A DNA stretch of 64,000 nt, taken from Planctomycetaceae bacterium (GTDB taxonomy: Bacteria > Planctomycetota > Planctomycetia > Pirellulales > Pirellulaceae). The stretch covers positions 1 through 64,000 of the forward strand of contig JACKHN010000028.1 of NCBI GenBank assembly GCA_020638975.1, read 5' to 3'. The position numbers were made by a program, and so were the translations under genes. Under the pieces are notes generated by a model. It was not told the DNA's origin. It saw only the letters and a list, made by a program, of their open reading frames with translations, and did not search any database. Positions 1 through 8,613 of the stretch are shown in pieces (positions within the stretch are counted from its first letter, which is position 1; every line of letters starts with the position of its first letter).

Positions 1-60
1 AACCGTAACGTATTTGTCCGTATACTCTTGCTTCAGCTTCTCAATATGCTCGAAGACCAT
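1..60 (-). CDS. Start of an unidentified protein (partial, runs off the window)
   Basis: Only the first 20 codons are in the window. Read on the minus strand from an ATG at 60-58 they begin MVFEHIEKLKQEY. An AGG lies about 8 bases upstream of the ATG, as expected of a ribosome binding site, and the frame is open to the window edge. The gene follows the 188-residue protein and prfB on the same strand, about 160 bases downstream, so it could share their transcript. The opening resembles that of a conserved hypothetical planctomycetal protein as I recall it. No function can be assigned. Confidence 0.5.
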   Translation of the reverse strand, partial: MVFEHIEKLKQEYTDKYVTV

Positions 61-220
61 TTCGGAACCTATTTGCTGGGCCGGCACCCTGTGTCAGGCA
101 ACTGGAGAATGGGAAGCGGCTATTTTTGTCCTGGATGGCCCCGAAATCAAGGCCACAACGGAGGTAATGACTAAATCCGAACGTTCAATGACGAAGAAAT
201 CTCAGCGTTATGGCACCGGA

Positions 221-787
221 TTACTTCAACTCGATCGTGTAACGCCATCGAGTCGTTCCCGTCGGGCTTAGCGAGACCGGCTCGATGCGGGGGCCGAGCA
301 GCCCCTTTTTGACAGCGGCGGTTGTCGGGCCGTCTTGATCGCAGTGAATTTGGAGCGAATGGCCTTCGATGTCGATCGTCGCGTCGTGGTCGCCTGTGCT
401 AGTGAATTCGTCCACCAGCAGCTTGTACGCACTGCCGAGTTGCTCGGCCACTTCGCGCGACCTGCAAGCGACGTCAAAGACGAATGCCGCTCGATCGCTG
501 ATCGGATCGACGCTGATGGACCAGTGGCTTTTACCTGCCATCCCGACCAACAATGCGACTTGCGTCTTGGGTCGTAACTCTTCGACGCTCAGTTGCTGTA
601 GCGGCGGACTGGGTGGCCAAACTTCCGTGCTTGAACCTTCGACCGATTCCAAGACAGGAATCGAACGACCATTAACCAGCAGGCTGATCGTGTGGCAGTG
701 GCGATCCAGACGCCACAAGAATTGAACCTGCAGCCCCACTCCTTCCGAGTTCATTGCTCTGAGCGAGATTGGCTCGCGAGCTTCCAT
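221..787 (-). CDS. Hypothetical protein downstream of prfB
   Basis: A 188-residue protein starting at an ATG 33 bases after the prfB stop codon, so the two are probably cotranscribed. I do not recognise a family. It has no signal peptide or membrane segment and looks like a soluble, beta-rich protein with alternating hydrophobic stretches, for example around residues 20-45 and 75-110. The tight spacing to prfB and the lack of a better frame support a real gene. Function unknown. Confidence 0.6.
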   Translation of the reverse strand: MEAREPISLRAMNSEGVGLQVQFLWRLDRHCHTISLLVNGRSIPVLESVEGSSTEVWPPSPPLQQLSVEELRPKTQVALLVGMAGKSHWSISVDPISDRAAFVFDVACRSREVAEQLGSAYKLLVDEFTSTGDHDATIDIEGHSLQIHCDQDGPTTAAVKKGLLGPRIEPVSLSPTGTTRWRYTIELK

Positions 788-820
788 GACGCTGTTCCTT
801 CGCTACGAGCAGCCGCCCGC

Positions 821-1922
821 CTATTGATCCTGGCCGACTCGCCATCGGAGATACGAATCGAGAAAATCTTGGATGTGGCCGTCGAGCACGTTATGGAAGT
901 TTCCAGCACTGTGTCCCGTGCGGGCATCTTTCACACGTTGATCCGGATGCAAGAAGTAGTTCCGAATCTGTGAGCCGAAGCCAACGCGGGCCTTCGTTTT
1001 GTAACGCTCGTCCTCTTCCGCTTCGCGTTTCTCTTCCTCGAACCGAGCCAGCTTGGCTCGCAACATCTTCCATGCGGTGGCACGGTTTTTGTGTTGGCTG
1101 CGTTCGTTTTGGCACTGGACAACGGTCCCCGTTGGTTCGTGTGTCAATCGAATGGCACTATCGGTCTTATTTACATGCTGACCACCGGCACCGCTGGCTC
1201 GGAACGTGTCGACGCGGACATCTTCCTCGTCGATCTCGACTTCAAAATCGTCGGAAATCTCGGGCGAGACATCGACGGCGGCAAAACTTGTCTGTCGTTT
1301 GCCTTCCGAATTGAACGGGCTGATGCGGACCAAGCGATGTACGCCGGCTTCACCCTTTAGATAGCCGTAGGCCATTGGCCCGCGGATGGCGATCGTGGCG
1401 TTGTTGATGCCGGCCTCCTCGTTGTCATTGCGATCCATCAGCTCGACGCCGTAGTCATTCTTCTGAGCCCATTGCATGTACATTCGCAACAGCATCTCGG
1501 CCCAATCGTTGGCGTCGGTGCCTCCGTCGCGAGCGTGAATGCTCAGGATCGCTCCCTCGGCATCGTGCGGTCCGCTGAGCAAGGCCTTGAGTTCAAGGTC
1601 TTCGACCACGGCCTCAAGCCGCTTGATTTCCGCGGCAACTTCGGCGGCGAGCGACTCGTCTTCCTCGGCCATTTCGATCAGTCCGCCCAGATCGCCTGCC
1701 GCAGCCAACGCAGCACCAATGGGCTTCATTAGCGAACGAAGCGATTTGAGTTCACCGACCGCTTGCTGAGCTTTCTCTTGATTGTCCCAGAAGCCCGGAG
1801 CCCCCATCTTGGCTTCGATTGCTGCGATCTGAGCGAGTTTGGCATCGTAGTCAAAGACTGTCTCGTAGATTGACGATTTGCTCCTGAATCGTTTCGGCTC
1901 GATCTTTGAGTTCAGAGTCCAT
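821..1922 (-). CDS. prfB: Peptide chain release factor 2, made through a programmed +1 frameshift
   Basis: RF2 recognises UGA and UAA stop codons and triggers peptide release on the ribosome. The main frame (821-1852) contains the release motif GGQ (in GAGGQHVNKTDSAIRL) and the stop-codon-reading SPF motif (RISPFNSEG). The annotated frame would start at an internal ATG at 1807, but a short frame upstream starts at an ATG at 1922 and reads MDSELKDRAETIQEQ. It runs 23 codons to CTT-TGA. Skipping one base there enters the main frame as DYDAKLAQIAAIEAK, which gives 366 residues, about the usual RF2 length (365 in E. coli). RF2 levels are therefore probably self-regulated by in-frame UGA readthrough with frameshifting, as known from E. 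coli. It heads a minus-strand group with the next two genes. Confidence 0.95.
1850..1856 (-). promoter_or_regulatory. Programmed +1 frameshift site in prfB
   Basis: The minus-strand sequence is CTT TGA C, the classic RF2 slippery heptamer: CTT at 1856-1854, TGA at 1853-1851, and the shifted GAC codon at 1852-1850. The known mechanism is slow UGA decoding when RF2 is scarce, which lets the Leu-tRNA slip forward one base. The upstream Shine-Dalgarno-like element that helps in E. coli is weak here (ACGAGA a few bases before). Confidence 0.92.
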
Positions 1923-2135
1923 GCTCGGTCCTTCGCGGGGCTTCGTGATTGCTAATCGTTGCAATATACCTTCGTCGGCTAGGAATCGGAACGGCCCGCG
2001 ATGCGCCGGGATTCAGAGCCTGGCTGCGTAAACACCGACGCGGCAGGTGCTTTGCTGGCAGTCGAGTCGTATACTGCGATCCGCCGGAGGCCGTTCCGTT
2101 CGTCTTCTACTTCGATCTCAATAGCGACTGCCAAC

Positions 2136-2936
2136 ATGCCCAACCAACGTACCATTTCCGAACTATTCGATCTCTCAGGAAGAGTTGCCTTGATTACCGG
2201 TGCGTCTGGTTATCTCGGTTCAGCGATGGCTAACGCGCTCGCCGAATCCGGTGCCACCGTCGTCTGTGCGAGCCGTGACCAAGAGCGAGCGAATGCAGCC
2301 GCCAGAACGCTCCCCAGCGACCGCGGACAAAAGCACTTTGGAGTCGCGTTAGACCAACTCGACGAAGCCTCGATCGAGTCAGGATTTCAAACGGTCGTTG
2401 ATCGAACGGGCGCGGTGGATGTCTTGGTGAACAACGGTCAGCATGGTCCGCCAAACGATTTGACGGATGTGACAACTGAGCAATTCAAGGCCCAGCTTGC
2501 CAATGCGGCGGGATACTTTCATCTCGCGAGGCTCGTTCGTGACCAAGCCGTCGCCCGAGCGGTTGCCGCGAATATCGTGATGATTGGCTCGATGTATGGG
2601 ATCGTCGGTTCCTATCCGGACGCCTACGAGGGAGTCTGCTCGGCGAGTCCCGTGGCCTATCACGCTCTCAAGGGCGGCGTGATTCATATGACTCGACACT
2701 TGGCCGTCTATTGGGCGAAGGATCAAGTGCGAGTCAACTGCCTGTCCCCCGGAGCCTTTCCGAATCCGGATAAGGTGCCCGCTGGTTTGGTCGATCGCCT
2801 CGCCCCGAAGTGCCCGATGGCACGAATGGGCCAGCCTCACGAATTGAAAGGAGCCATCGTTTTCTTAGCGAGCGATGCCAGCAGTTATATGACAGGGCAG
2901 AATCTGGTCGTTGACGGTGGCTGGACGGCTTGGTAG
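2136..2936 (+). CDS. Short-chain dehydrogenase/reductase (SDR)
   Basis: A 266-residue classical SDR. The Rossmann nucleotide motif TGASGYLG is at about residues 21-28, NNGQHG stands in the usual NNAG position, and the catalytic Tyr-Lys pair lies in YHALK (about Y175/K179) after a conserved Ser in IGSMYG. The C-terminus (YMTGQNLVVDGGW) is typical of the family. The frame is open to 2001, but the ATG at 2136 gives the normal family N-terminus, so I start there. The substrate cannot be read from the sequence. It is convergent with the inositol-phosphate synthase, and a perfect palindrome lies at their junction. Confidence 0.85.
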   Translation: MPNQRTISELFDLSGRVALITGASGYLGSAMANALAESGATVVCASRDQERANAAARTLPSDRGQKHFGVALDQLDEASIESGFQTVVDRTGAVDVLVNNGQHGPPNDLTDVTTEQFKAQLANAAGYFHLARLVRDQAVARAVAANIVMIGSMYGIVGSYPDAYEGVCSASPVAYHALKGGVIHMTRHLAVYWAKDQVRVNCLSPGAFPNPDKVPAGLVDRLAPKCPMARMGQPHELKGAIVFLASDASSYMTGQNLVVDGGWTAW

Positions 2937-2966
2937 CGACCGTCGATGTGACGTTTGCGAGGGGAT

Positions 2967-2984
2967 GTTAGGCTTAAGCCTAAC
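2967..2984. repeat. Perfect 18-bp palindrome at a convergent gene junction
   Basis: GTTAGGCTTAAGCCTAAC is a perfect palindrome. It ends just inside the stop codon of the inositol-phosphate synthase gene and lies 30 bases past the SDR stop, so in RNA it would form a hairpin at both 3' ends. A similar sequence with TATGCTNNAGCATA at its core occurs at 21740-21798. It may act as a bidirectional terminator or mRNA stabiliser, although no T-tract follows. Confidence 0.6.
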
Positions 2985-4182
2985 CTACTTCGTTGACCCA
3001 GGCTTCGAGCATCTCGAACTGTTTGACGAAGTTGTGTTCGTTGGTGCCGAGTGGACTCTTGAAGAAGCTGGCCAGGAAGGTTAACAGTCCGCGATCGCCG
3101 TGGCGATGGGCGCGTTCGGTGAGCCGGACGAGATCAATCACCAGCGGCGCGGCGAGTATCGAATCACAACCTTGCCACGTGAATTGCATCGTCATCGGTG
3201 TGCCCAGGAAGCCGCGGAAGTGGATGTGGTCCCAAGCCGTCTTCCAATCGCCGAGGCTTTCGATGTACTCGATGCTGACCAGCGTTTGTGGCGAGTAGCC
3301 GAAGATCTGATGTAGCAGCCGATCCTTGCTGGTGACTTTGCTCTTCTTGTTCGCCGGATCGTCCAGCACCTTGCCGTCCATGTTGCCAAAGATGTTGTGC
3401 CCGACCCAACTCATCACTTCCAAATTCCTCGCGGCAAACATCGGCGCCAACGTACTCTTCAACAGCGTCTCGCCGGTCTTGCCGTCATGACCCATGTGGC
3501 AAGTGTCCTTCTGTAACGCGAGATCGCAGAGGGCCGCCGGCGCTGAACCGAGCGAGGGCGTGAAGTTGACGTGCGGATATCCCAGCTCCAAAGCGGCGAT
3601 CGCGTAGAGCGAACTGGCGGCAAGCGGACAAGTCTCCGGCTTGTCGAGCAGCGGCGCGAGTTCCTCCCACGTCTCGGGCAATGAGCTTGTATCGACGGGC
3701 GGCTCGGTGGATGTGACATTTACGACGATGACTTGGTCGAGCGAATGTTGTTTGGCAAAGGCTTTCAAATCGGCTTGCACGCGTGTGATTGACTCACGTG
3801 GTGATTCGACCTTGGCTCGCAACGCATCGGTTGCGAACTTCTCAATCGTCGGGCCGACGTTGAACAGGACTCCAGGCTTGATGTTCGCGTCGATCTCGGC
3901 GAAGTCGTCTTTGCATTGCTCGACGATATGCCGGTCGATCGCTCGGCTGACGTTGGCCAAGGTCATGGCTTCGTCCATCAGCGTCGTCTGTCGAATGTCG
4001 TGGCCGCCGATCACGAGTTCGTCCCAGCTCACCAGACCGAGCTTCTCAAACAGCGGCAACTGCGTGACAAGGCCTTGATTGCCGATCAGGCCCCTCCGCA
4101 ATGCGACGAGCCCGACGATGGTTGTTGTTGCGACGCCCCCGAACGCACCGAGAAACCAGACACCTACTTTGCGATCCGACAT
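2980..4182 (-). CDS. Inositol-3-phosphate synthase
   Basis: Predicted to convert glucose 6-phosphate to 1L-myo-inositol 3-phosphate using an internal NAD redox cycle, the first step to inositol lipids and compatible solutes. The N-terminus MSDRKVGVWFLGAFGG is the family NAD-binding glycine motif. Downstream are the conserved stretches VNVTSTEPP, NFTPS, GHDGKTGETLLKS and SWVGHNIFGN. I start at the ATG at 4182 (400 residues) rather than the longer open frame to 4362, because the extra 60 residues are not family-like and contain intergenic sequence. It is divergent from the aminotransferase gene; a palindromic repeat lies between them. Confidence 0.88.
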   Translation of the reverse strand: MSDRKVGVWFLGAFGGVATTTIVGLVALRRGLIGNQGLVTQLPLFEKLGLVSWDELVIGGHDIRQTTLMDEAMTLANVSRAIDRHIVEQCKDDFAEIDANIKPGVLFNVGPTIEKFATDALRAKVESPRESITRVQADLKAFAKQHSLDQVIVVNVTSTEPPVDTSSLPETWEELAPLLDKPETCPLAASSLYAIAALELGYPHVNFTPSLGSAPAALCDLALQKDTCHMGHDGKTGETLLKSTLAPMFAARNLEVMSWVGHNIFGNMDGKVLDDPANKKSKVTSKDRLLHQIFGYSPQTLVSIEYIESLGDWKTAWDHIHFRGFLGTPMTMQFTWQGCDSILAAPLVIDLVRLTERAHRHGDRGLLTFLASFFKSPLGTNEHNFVKQFEMLEAWVNEVG

Positions 4183-4316
4183 GAACGAGCTTTCAGGAGT
4201 GAATTGGTGGCGAGCCGAGGGGGCTACACCGAAGTGAAACGTCGATATACGATAATTGTCCCACGCGACAAGGCGAAGCGTCAAGCGGCCCCAAAACGCC
4301 TTCGCGATCCTGCTTA

Positions 4317-4390
4317 GTACGATGGCCCTCCGAGGCCGTCGAATAGACTTGCTTTGCTCCATGCACGATGGCTTCGGAGAGTCATCGTAC
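4317..4390. repeat. 74-bp imperfect palindrome (GTACGA...TCGTAC family)
   Basis: The arms GTACGATGGCCCTCCGAGGC and the inverted copy ending GAGAGTCATCGTAC pair almost throughout; the loop is about 24 bases. The element sits between divergent genes, 16 bases before the ATG of the aminotransferase, so it would be in the leader of that mRNA or overlap its promoter. The arm sequence recurs as the outer arms of the element at 29289-29483. Confidence 0.7.
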
Positions 4391-4406
4391 CATCAGGACT
4401 TGAACG

Positions 4407-5600
4407 ATGTTTGAAACCTTCGAGATGGCTCCTCCCGATTCGATCCTCGGTTTGACGGACGCATTCAAAAAGGACACGAACCCGAACAAGATCAACCTCA
4501 GCGTTGGCGTCTACAAGGACGCGTCGGGTGCCACGCCGATCCTGCGCTGTGTCAAAGAAGCCGAACGCCGAATGCTCGAGCAAGAGCAATCGAAGGGCTA
4601 TCTCGGCATCGATGGTTTGCCGGAGTTCGGTCGCCTTGCTTGCGAGTTGCTGTTCACGGCGGATCACGAAGCGTTGACGTCCGGCCGGACCGTTGCTTTG
4701 CAGACGCCGGGCGGTACCGGTGCCCTGCGAGTTGCGGCAGACTTTCTGAAGCAGAATCTGCCCGCGTCCAGCATCTGGATCAGCAAGCCGACTTGGGCGA
4801 ACCATCCCAAGATCTTCGAGGCCGCGGACCGAAAGGTCGAGACGTATCAGTACGTCAACGCGTCTGGCACGGGCCTCGATTTTGATGCGATGCTCAAGTC
4901 GCTGAACGGGATCCCTGCAGGCGACGTCGTGTTGCTGCACGGCTGCTGTCACAATCCGACCGGCGTCGACCCCACGCCCGAGCAATGGCTGCAAATCGCC
5001 GATGTCTTGCACGAGCGCAAACTGCTACCGCTGATCGATTTCGCTTATCAAGGATTCGGTCAGGGCATCGACGAGGATGCGGCCGGATTGCGGGCGATTG
5101 TTCGACCGGGAAGCGAAGCGTTGATTTGCAGTTCGTTCTCGAAAAACTTTGGCTTGTACAGCGAGCGAGTCGGCGCATTGACGCTGGTCGCCGGAACATC
5201 CGATGTCGCTCAAGCTGCACTCAGCCATGCCAAGGTTTCGGTGCGAACTAACTACTCGAATCCGCCGCAGCATGGCGGCGCGATCGTCGCTACGGTATTG
5301 GGCGATACAGAGTTGCGAGCCATGTGGGAGGACGAACTGGCCGAGATGCGGTCTCGCATTCATGCGATGCGGACGTTGTTTGTTGCCACCATGAAACAGA
5401 AAGCTCCGCAGCACGATTTTTCCTTTATCGCAGACCAATGTGGAATGTTTTCCTTTTCAGGTTTGACGCCGGTTCAAGTCGATGAGTTGAAGAGCAAGCA
5501 CGCGGTCTACATCGTGACTGCCGGCGGTCGGATCAATGTGGCCGGCATGACCGAACAGAACATGGATCGATTGTGTACGGCGATCGCCAGCGTGTTGTAG
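4407..5600 (+). CDS. Aspartate/aromatic aminotransferase, class Ia
   Basis: A 397-residue PLP enzyme predicted to exchange amino groups between aspartate or an aromatic amino acid and 2-oxoglutarate. The opening (PPDSILGLTDAFKKD), NLSVGVYKD, YLGIDGLPEF, HGCCHNPTGVDPTPEQW and the PLP-lysine motif SSFSKNFGLYSERVG (Lys near residue 245) are those of the AspC/TyrB group, and the length matches. Substrate preference (AspC or TyrB) cannot be decided. Its stop codon is followed directly by a palindromic repeat. Confidence 0.9.
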   Translation: MFETFEMAPPDSILGLTDAFKKDTNPNKINLSVGVYKDASGATPILRCVKEAERRMLEQEQSKGYLGIDGLPEFGRLACELLFTADHEALTSGRTVALQTPGGTGALRVAADFLKQNLPASSIWISKPTWANHPKIFEAADRKVETYQYVNASGTGLDFDAMLKSLNGIPAGDVVLLHGCCHNPTGVDPTPEQWLQIADVLHERKLLPLIDFAYQGFGQGIDEDAAGLRAIVRPGSEALICSSFSKNFGLYSERVGALTLVAGTSDVAQAALSHAKVSVRTNYSNPPQHGGAIVATVLGDTELRAMWEDELAEMRSRIHAMRTLFVATMKQKAPQHDFSFIADQCGMFSFSGLTPVQVDELKSKHAVYIVTAGGRINVAGMTEQNMDRLCTAIASVL

Positions 5601-5713
5601 AACTTCTAACACGGGGTCGTGGTACACTTTGCCGTAGGTCGGGCACTCCTGCCCGACAAAAGACGGCCAAGAGTGGCCGTCCTACTTTCCGGAATTTCAC
5701 ACTGTACCACTAC
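5601..5713. repeat. Dispersed palindromic repeat, copy 1
   Basis: A compact element with three pairings: outer ends GTGGTACA (5619-5626) and TGTACCAC (5703-5710), a hairpin GTCGGGCACTCCTGCCCGAC, and a hairpin GACGGCCAAGAGTGGCCGTC. A second copy, nearly identical throughout, lies at 61841-61956. Homology also includes the left flank AACTTCTAAC. Here it starts right after the aminotransferase stop codon. It has no coding capacity and probably belongs to a small mobile palindromic (MITE- or REP-like) family. Confidence 0.82.
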
Positions 5714-5715
5714 CT

Positions 5716-5783
5716 AACACGGAGTCACGGAGGACACAGAGTTTATCGGTAGAGGCACTCTGTGAACTCCGTATCTCTGTGTT
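5716..5783. repeat. Hairpin repeat of the ACACGGAGTCACGGAGG type
   Basis: The left arm AACACGGAGTCACGGAGG plus ACACAGAGT pairs imperfectly with ACTCTGTGAACTCCGTATCTCTGTGTT. It abuts the previous repeat and ends 28 bases before the dioxygenase ATG. Related sequence (ACTCTGTGTTCTCTGTGTCTCCGTG) occurs near 9590-9612, and a similar hairpin is at 57135-57209. Likely a dispersed intergenic palindrome, possibly affecting mRNA ends. Confidence 0.6.
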
Positions 5784-5811
5784 TTGAACAATTGATCGCA
5801 GTGTTTTGCCA

Positions 5812-6816
5812 ATGCCTCAAGCCTTCAACATTCCAGCAGCTTGGCGAGGTAAAGAGTTACTTAACCGTGACGATTGGCAACTGGTCTTCGATGAATCTGC
5901 TGTCGCGGAGCTGGATGCTGCATTAGAGTCAGCCCACGGTCTAAAGCTCGAAGATATCTCTGCCGCCAACTTCAAGCTTCCTAGCCTGTCGGAGAAGCTC
6001 CTCGCGATCCAGCATTCGCTTGAACACGGCTCCGGTGCTGTGATGCTCCGCGGCTTGCCAATCGAGCGGTACGGCGAAGAGCAAGCCGCTCGGCTCTTCT
6101 GGGGTCTGACTTCGCACATCGGAACCGCCGTTTCGCAAAGTCCGGCTGGCGAGCGGATATTTCATGTGCGCGACGAAGGTTACTCGGAGAACGATCCCAA
6201 AGCTCGTGGTCCAAGTTCCAGGAAGAAGCTGAGCTATCACACCGATCGGTGCGATGTGATCTCGTTCCTATGCGTGCGACAGGCGGCGAGCGGTGGTGAG
6301 AACTATCTGGTCAGTTCGGTCGCGATCTATAACGCGATGTTGCAGCAGCGGCCCGATCTGGTCGAAGTACTCATGCAGCCGTATCGGTATCAGCGACACA
6401 ATGTTGATACCGGCAACGAGCTGCCGTATTACGAACAGCCGATTTTCTCGATCCATGAAGGACACTTCGCAGCGAACCTCCTGCGAGTGTTGATCGAACG
6501 AGCCTATTCGGTTCCCGGAGCAACTCCGATGAGTGACTTGCAACGCGAAGCACTCGACTACATCGAGCAGCTTGCCGACGATCCGTCGCTGCATGTGTCG
6601 TTCCGTCAGCAAGCCGGCGATGTCGTCTTCTTGAATAATTGGGTAACGTTGCATCGCCGCAGCGAGTTCGTTGATCACACCAACCCAGATCGCAAACGCT
6701 TACTCCTCCGAATCTGGTTGTCCGTCCCCAATAGCCGTCCGCTCGATCCAAGGTTCGCAGGAAGCTACGGTACGACGCAGGCTGGAGCGATCCGCGGCGG
6801 CATGCGACCGGCCTGA
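5812..6816 (+). CDS. TauD/TfdA-family Fe(II)/2-oxoglutarate dioxygenase
   Basis: A 334-residue protein predicted to be a non-haem iron oxygenase using 2-oxoglutarate. The iron facial triad is visible: His and Asp in SYHTDRCD (His near residue 143) and the distal His in NWVTLHRRSEF (near residue 281), followed by the 2-oxoglutarate-binding Arg region RKRLLLRIWLS. An in-frame TTG lies at 5806, but the ATG at 5812 is the better start. Its substrate is unknown; the neighbours (an aminotransferase and a TPR protein) give no clear hint. Confidence 0.82.
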   Translation: MPQAFNIPAAWRGKELLNRDDWQLVFDESAVAELDAALESAHGLKLEDISAANFKLPSLSEKLLAIQHSLEHGSGAVMLRGLPIERYGEEQAARLFWGLTSHIGTAVSQSPAGERIFHVRDEGYSENDPKARGPSSRKKLSYHTDRCDVISFLCVRQAASGGENYLVSSVAIYNAMLQQRPDLVEVLMQPYRYQRHNVDTGNELPYYEQPIFSIHEGHFAANLLRVLIERAYSVPGATPMSDLQREALDYIEQLADDPSLHVSFRQQAGDVVFLNNWVTLHRRSEFVDHTNPDRKRLLLRIWLSVPNSRPLDPRFAGSYGTTQAGAIRGGMRPA

Positions 6817-6909
6817 GCCAAAAGCTTGGCTGGGTGGACCAAAACGACTATGTTTACCTCATCGTCGTGACCTCGGGGCTAAACAGGGACACCGAAACAG
6901 TTCATCGAT

Positions 6910-7920
6910 ATGGCAGACCCGGAACTAATCGAAGTCTTCGCGGCAGCACATCTTCAAGAAGCCATTCTCGCTCAAGACATGTTGCAGAATGCAGGAATCA
7001 AGACTCAGTTGGTGGGCGGCCAACTTGAAGCTCTTGGCGGGGCATTGCCATTCGGCCACGTAACATCTCCGCGTTTGTGGGTGCGATGCGAAGACGCCGC
7101 GCGGGCAATCGCTTTGCTCGAACACCATGATGCCACGCAATATGTACAGGATCTACCTGCGAGCCAAATTGCTGAAGAAGCAAGCGACGTGTCTACCGAA
7201 AGCGACATTCTTGAGCGAACTCCGGTCAATTGGCGGGCGGCTAGCGTTGCCTTCGCGCTTCTCGCTCTGGCCGCGACGTTTTTCGTGTGGGTAGAGTTCT
7301 TTGCTGAGCCGACCACGAGTGCCGGATACACGAAACGTGGCGATCGGTACTACGTTCGAGGCGAATACAAATCAGCAATCGACTGCTATTCCGCCGCATT
7401 ACTAATCGAATACCACGATCCGTATACGCACACTGCGAGAGGCAACGCACGTTTCATGTTGGAGAATTATGAGAAGGCGATAGATGACTATTCAGTTGCT
7501 CTGAGTCTATATCCCGAATCGTTGGTATATCTGAATCGTGGAAATTGTTGGTACTTGCAACAGGAATACGAGTTGGCACTAGCAGATTTCGAGTCCGCTC
7601 TTGAGCTCAATGATCGACATGCGGAGACACATAATGCAATCGCTTGGTTACTTGCAACATGTCCTGATTCGAAGTTTAGAAACGGAACGCTCGCAATCGA
7701 ACACGCGAGTCGAGCGTATGAACTCGAACCGTCACCAGCGTGGTATGATCTGGGAACGCTCGCTGCAGCGCACGCAGAAGCGGGAGACTTCGAAGCTGCG
7801 GTGAAGTGGCAACGGGCCGCAATTGCTAAGGCACCTCCAGAGGAAGTATCGGAATGTCGGGACTCACTCGAACTCTACCTACTAGGACAACCGCGTAGGG
7901 ATCCGGATGCGTCCCTGTGA
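6910..7920 (+). CDS. DUF2007 domain plus membrane segment plus TPR repeats
   Basis: A 336-residue protein. Residues 1-75 (ELIEVFAAAHLQEAILAQ, then LWVRCEDAARAIALL) match the DUF2007 signal-transducing fold. A single membrane segment follows near residues 115-137 (ASVAFALLALAATFFVWVEFF). The C-terminal half has several tetratricopeptide repeats (YVRGEYKSAIDCYSAALLI, MLENYEKAIDDYSVALSL, QQEYELALADFESALEL), which normally bind proteins. It probably anchors a TPR scaffold at the membrane. Partners are unknown. Confidence 0.8.
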   Translation: MADPELIEVFAAAHLQEAILAQDMLQNAGIKTQLVGGQLEALGGALPFGHVTSPRLWVRCEDAARAIALLEHHDATQYVQDLPASQIAEEASDVSTESDILERTPVNWRAASVAFALLALAATFFVWVEFFAEPTTSAGYTKRGDRYYVRGEYKSAIDCYSAALLIEYHDPYTHTARGNARFMLENYEKAIDDYSVALSLYPESLVYLNRGNCWYLQQEYELALADFESALELNDRHAETHNAIAWLLATCPDSKFRNGTLAIEHASRAYELEPSPAWYDLGTLAAAHAEAGDFEAAVKWQRAAIAKAPPEEVSECRDSLELYLLGQPRRDPDASL

Positions 7921-7936
7921 AACGGCCCTGACTCTA

Positions 7937-8611
7937 TTAACCACGATTGGCCAACGCGATCCAATCGACCTTGCGATCGAAATCGTTGCCGACAGTAGCT
8001 AAGACCGGTGGGACACACCGCGCCGCTAACTCCGTGGCGTTCGACTGTACACTCACGTCGTCCGAATCGCGTGTGTCTGGCCGATTGTTCAAAACGATTC
8101 CTGCAACATCAAGCCCGTCGCGGAATGTCGAGGCAGTGATTAGGGTTTGCAGCGTCTGATTAATCACGCCGAGCGTATTGGGTGCGATGATGATCAAGGG
8201 GAAACCAAAGTCGTGCGCGAGGTCCGCCACATACTCGTCGTCACTAACCGGCGACATCAGGCCACCGATGCCTTCGACCAAAATGATGTCGCTGCGATCT
8301 CGCCAGAAGTTGATTCCCGCGCGGAGCAGCTCGACGTCAACTTCCTTGCCTTCCGCTCGGGCCGCCAAATGCGGAGCCAATGGCGCGGCGAATCGCTGTG
8401 GACACACTTCGTCGATCGTCGCCGGTCTGCCAGCCGCAGCCCAGAGCACAAACGGATCATCCGTTTCATTCCCGACACAACCACTTGCTGCCGGTTTATA
8501 CACACCAACGCGTTTGCCCGCAGCAGCCAGTTGCTTGGCAATCAATGACGTCACGTAAGTTTTGCCGACGTTTGTATCGGTGCCGGTGATGAAGAGCCCG
8601 CGAGTTGGCAT
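7937..8611 (-). CDS. bioD: ATP-dependent dethiobiotin synthetase
   Basis: Predicted to close the ureido ring of dethiobiotin from 7,8-diaminopelargonate, CO2 and ATP, the penultimate step of biotin synthesis. The P-loop GTDTNVGKT is at residues 10-18, followed by VYKPAASG and the EGIGGLMSPVSDDEYVADLA stretch typical of BioD. Its length of 224 residues fits the family. No other biotin gene is in the window. It is the last gene of the minus-strand run and starts 2 bases after the DUF6807 stop, so it is probably cotranscribed with the peptide transporter operon. Confidence 0.93.
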   Translation of the reverse strand: MPTRGLFITGTDTNVGKTYVTSLIAKQLAAAGKRVGVYKPAASGCVGNETDDPFVLWAAAGRPATIDEVCPQRFAAPLAPHLAARAEGKEVDVELLRAGINFWRDRSDIILVEGIGGLMSPVSDDEYVADLAHDFGFPLIIIAPNTLGVINQTLQTLITASTFRDGLDVAGIVLNNRPDTRDSDDVSVQSNATELAARCVPPVLATVGNDFDRKVDWIALANRG

Positions 8612-8613
8612 GG

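Noticed and set aside
4314..5012. A 232-codon open frame antisense to the aminotransferase gene
   Set aside because: It crosses the 4317-4390 palindrome and the well-supported class Ia aminotransferase; its composition is that of an antisense shadow.
5606..5726. A 13-bp target-site duplication around palindromic repeat copy 1
   Set aside because: The left flank is also present at copy 2, and the right flank is part of another repeat family, so the match may be coincidental; it is mentioned only as a possibility.
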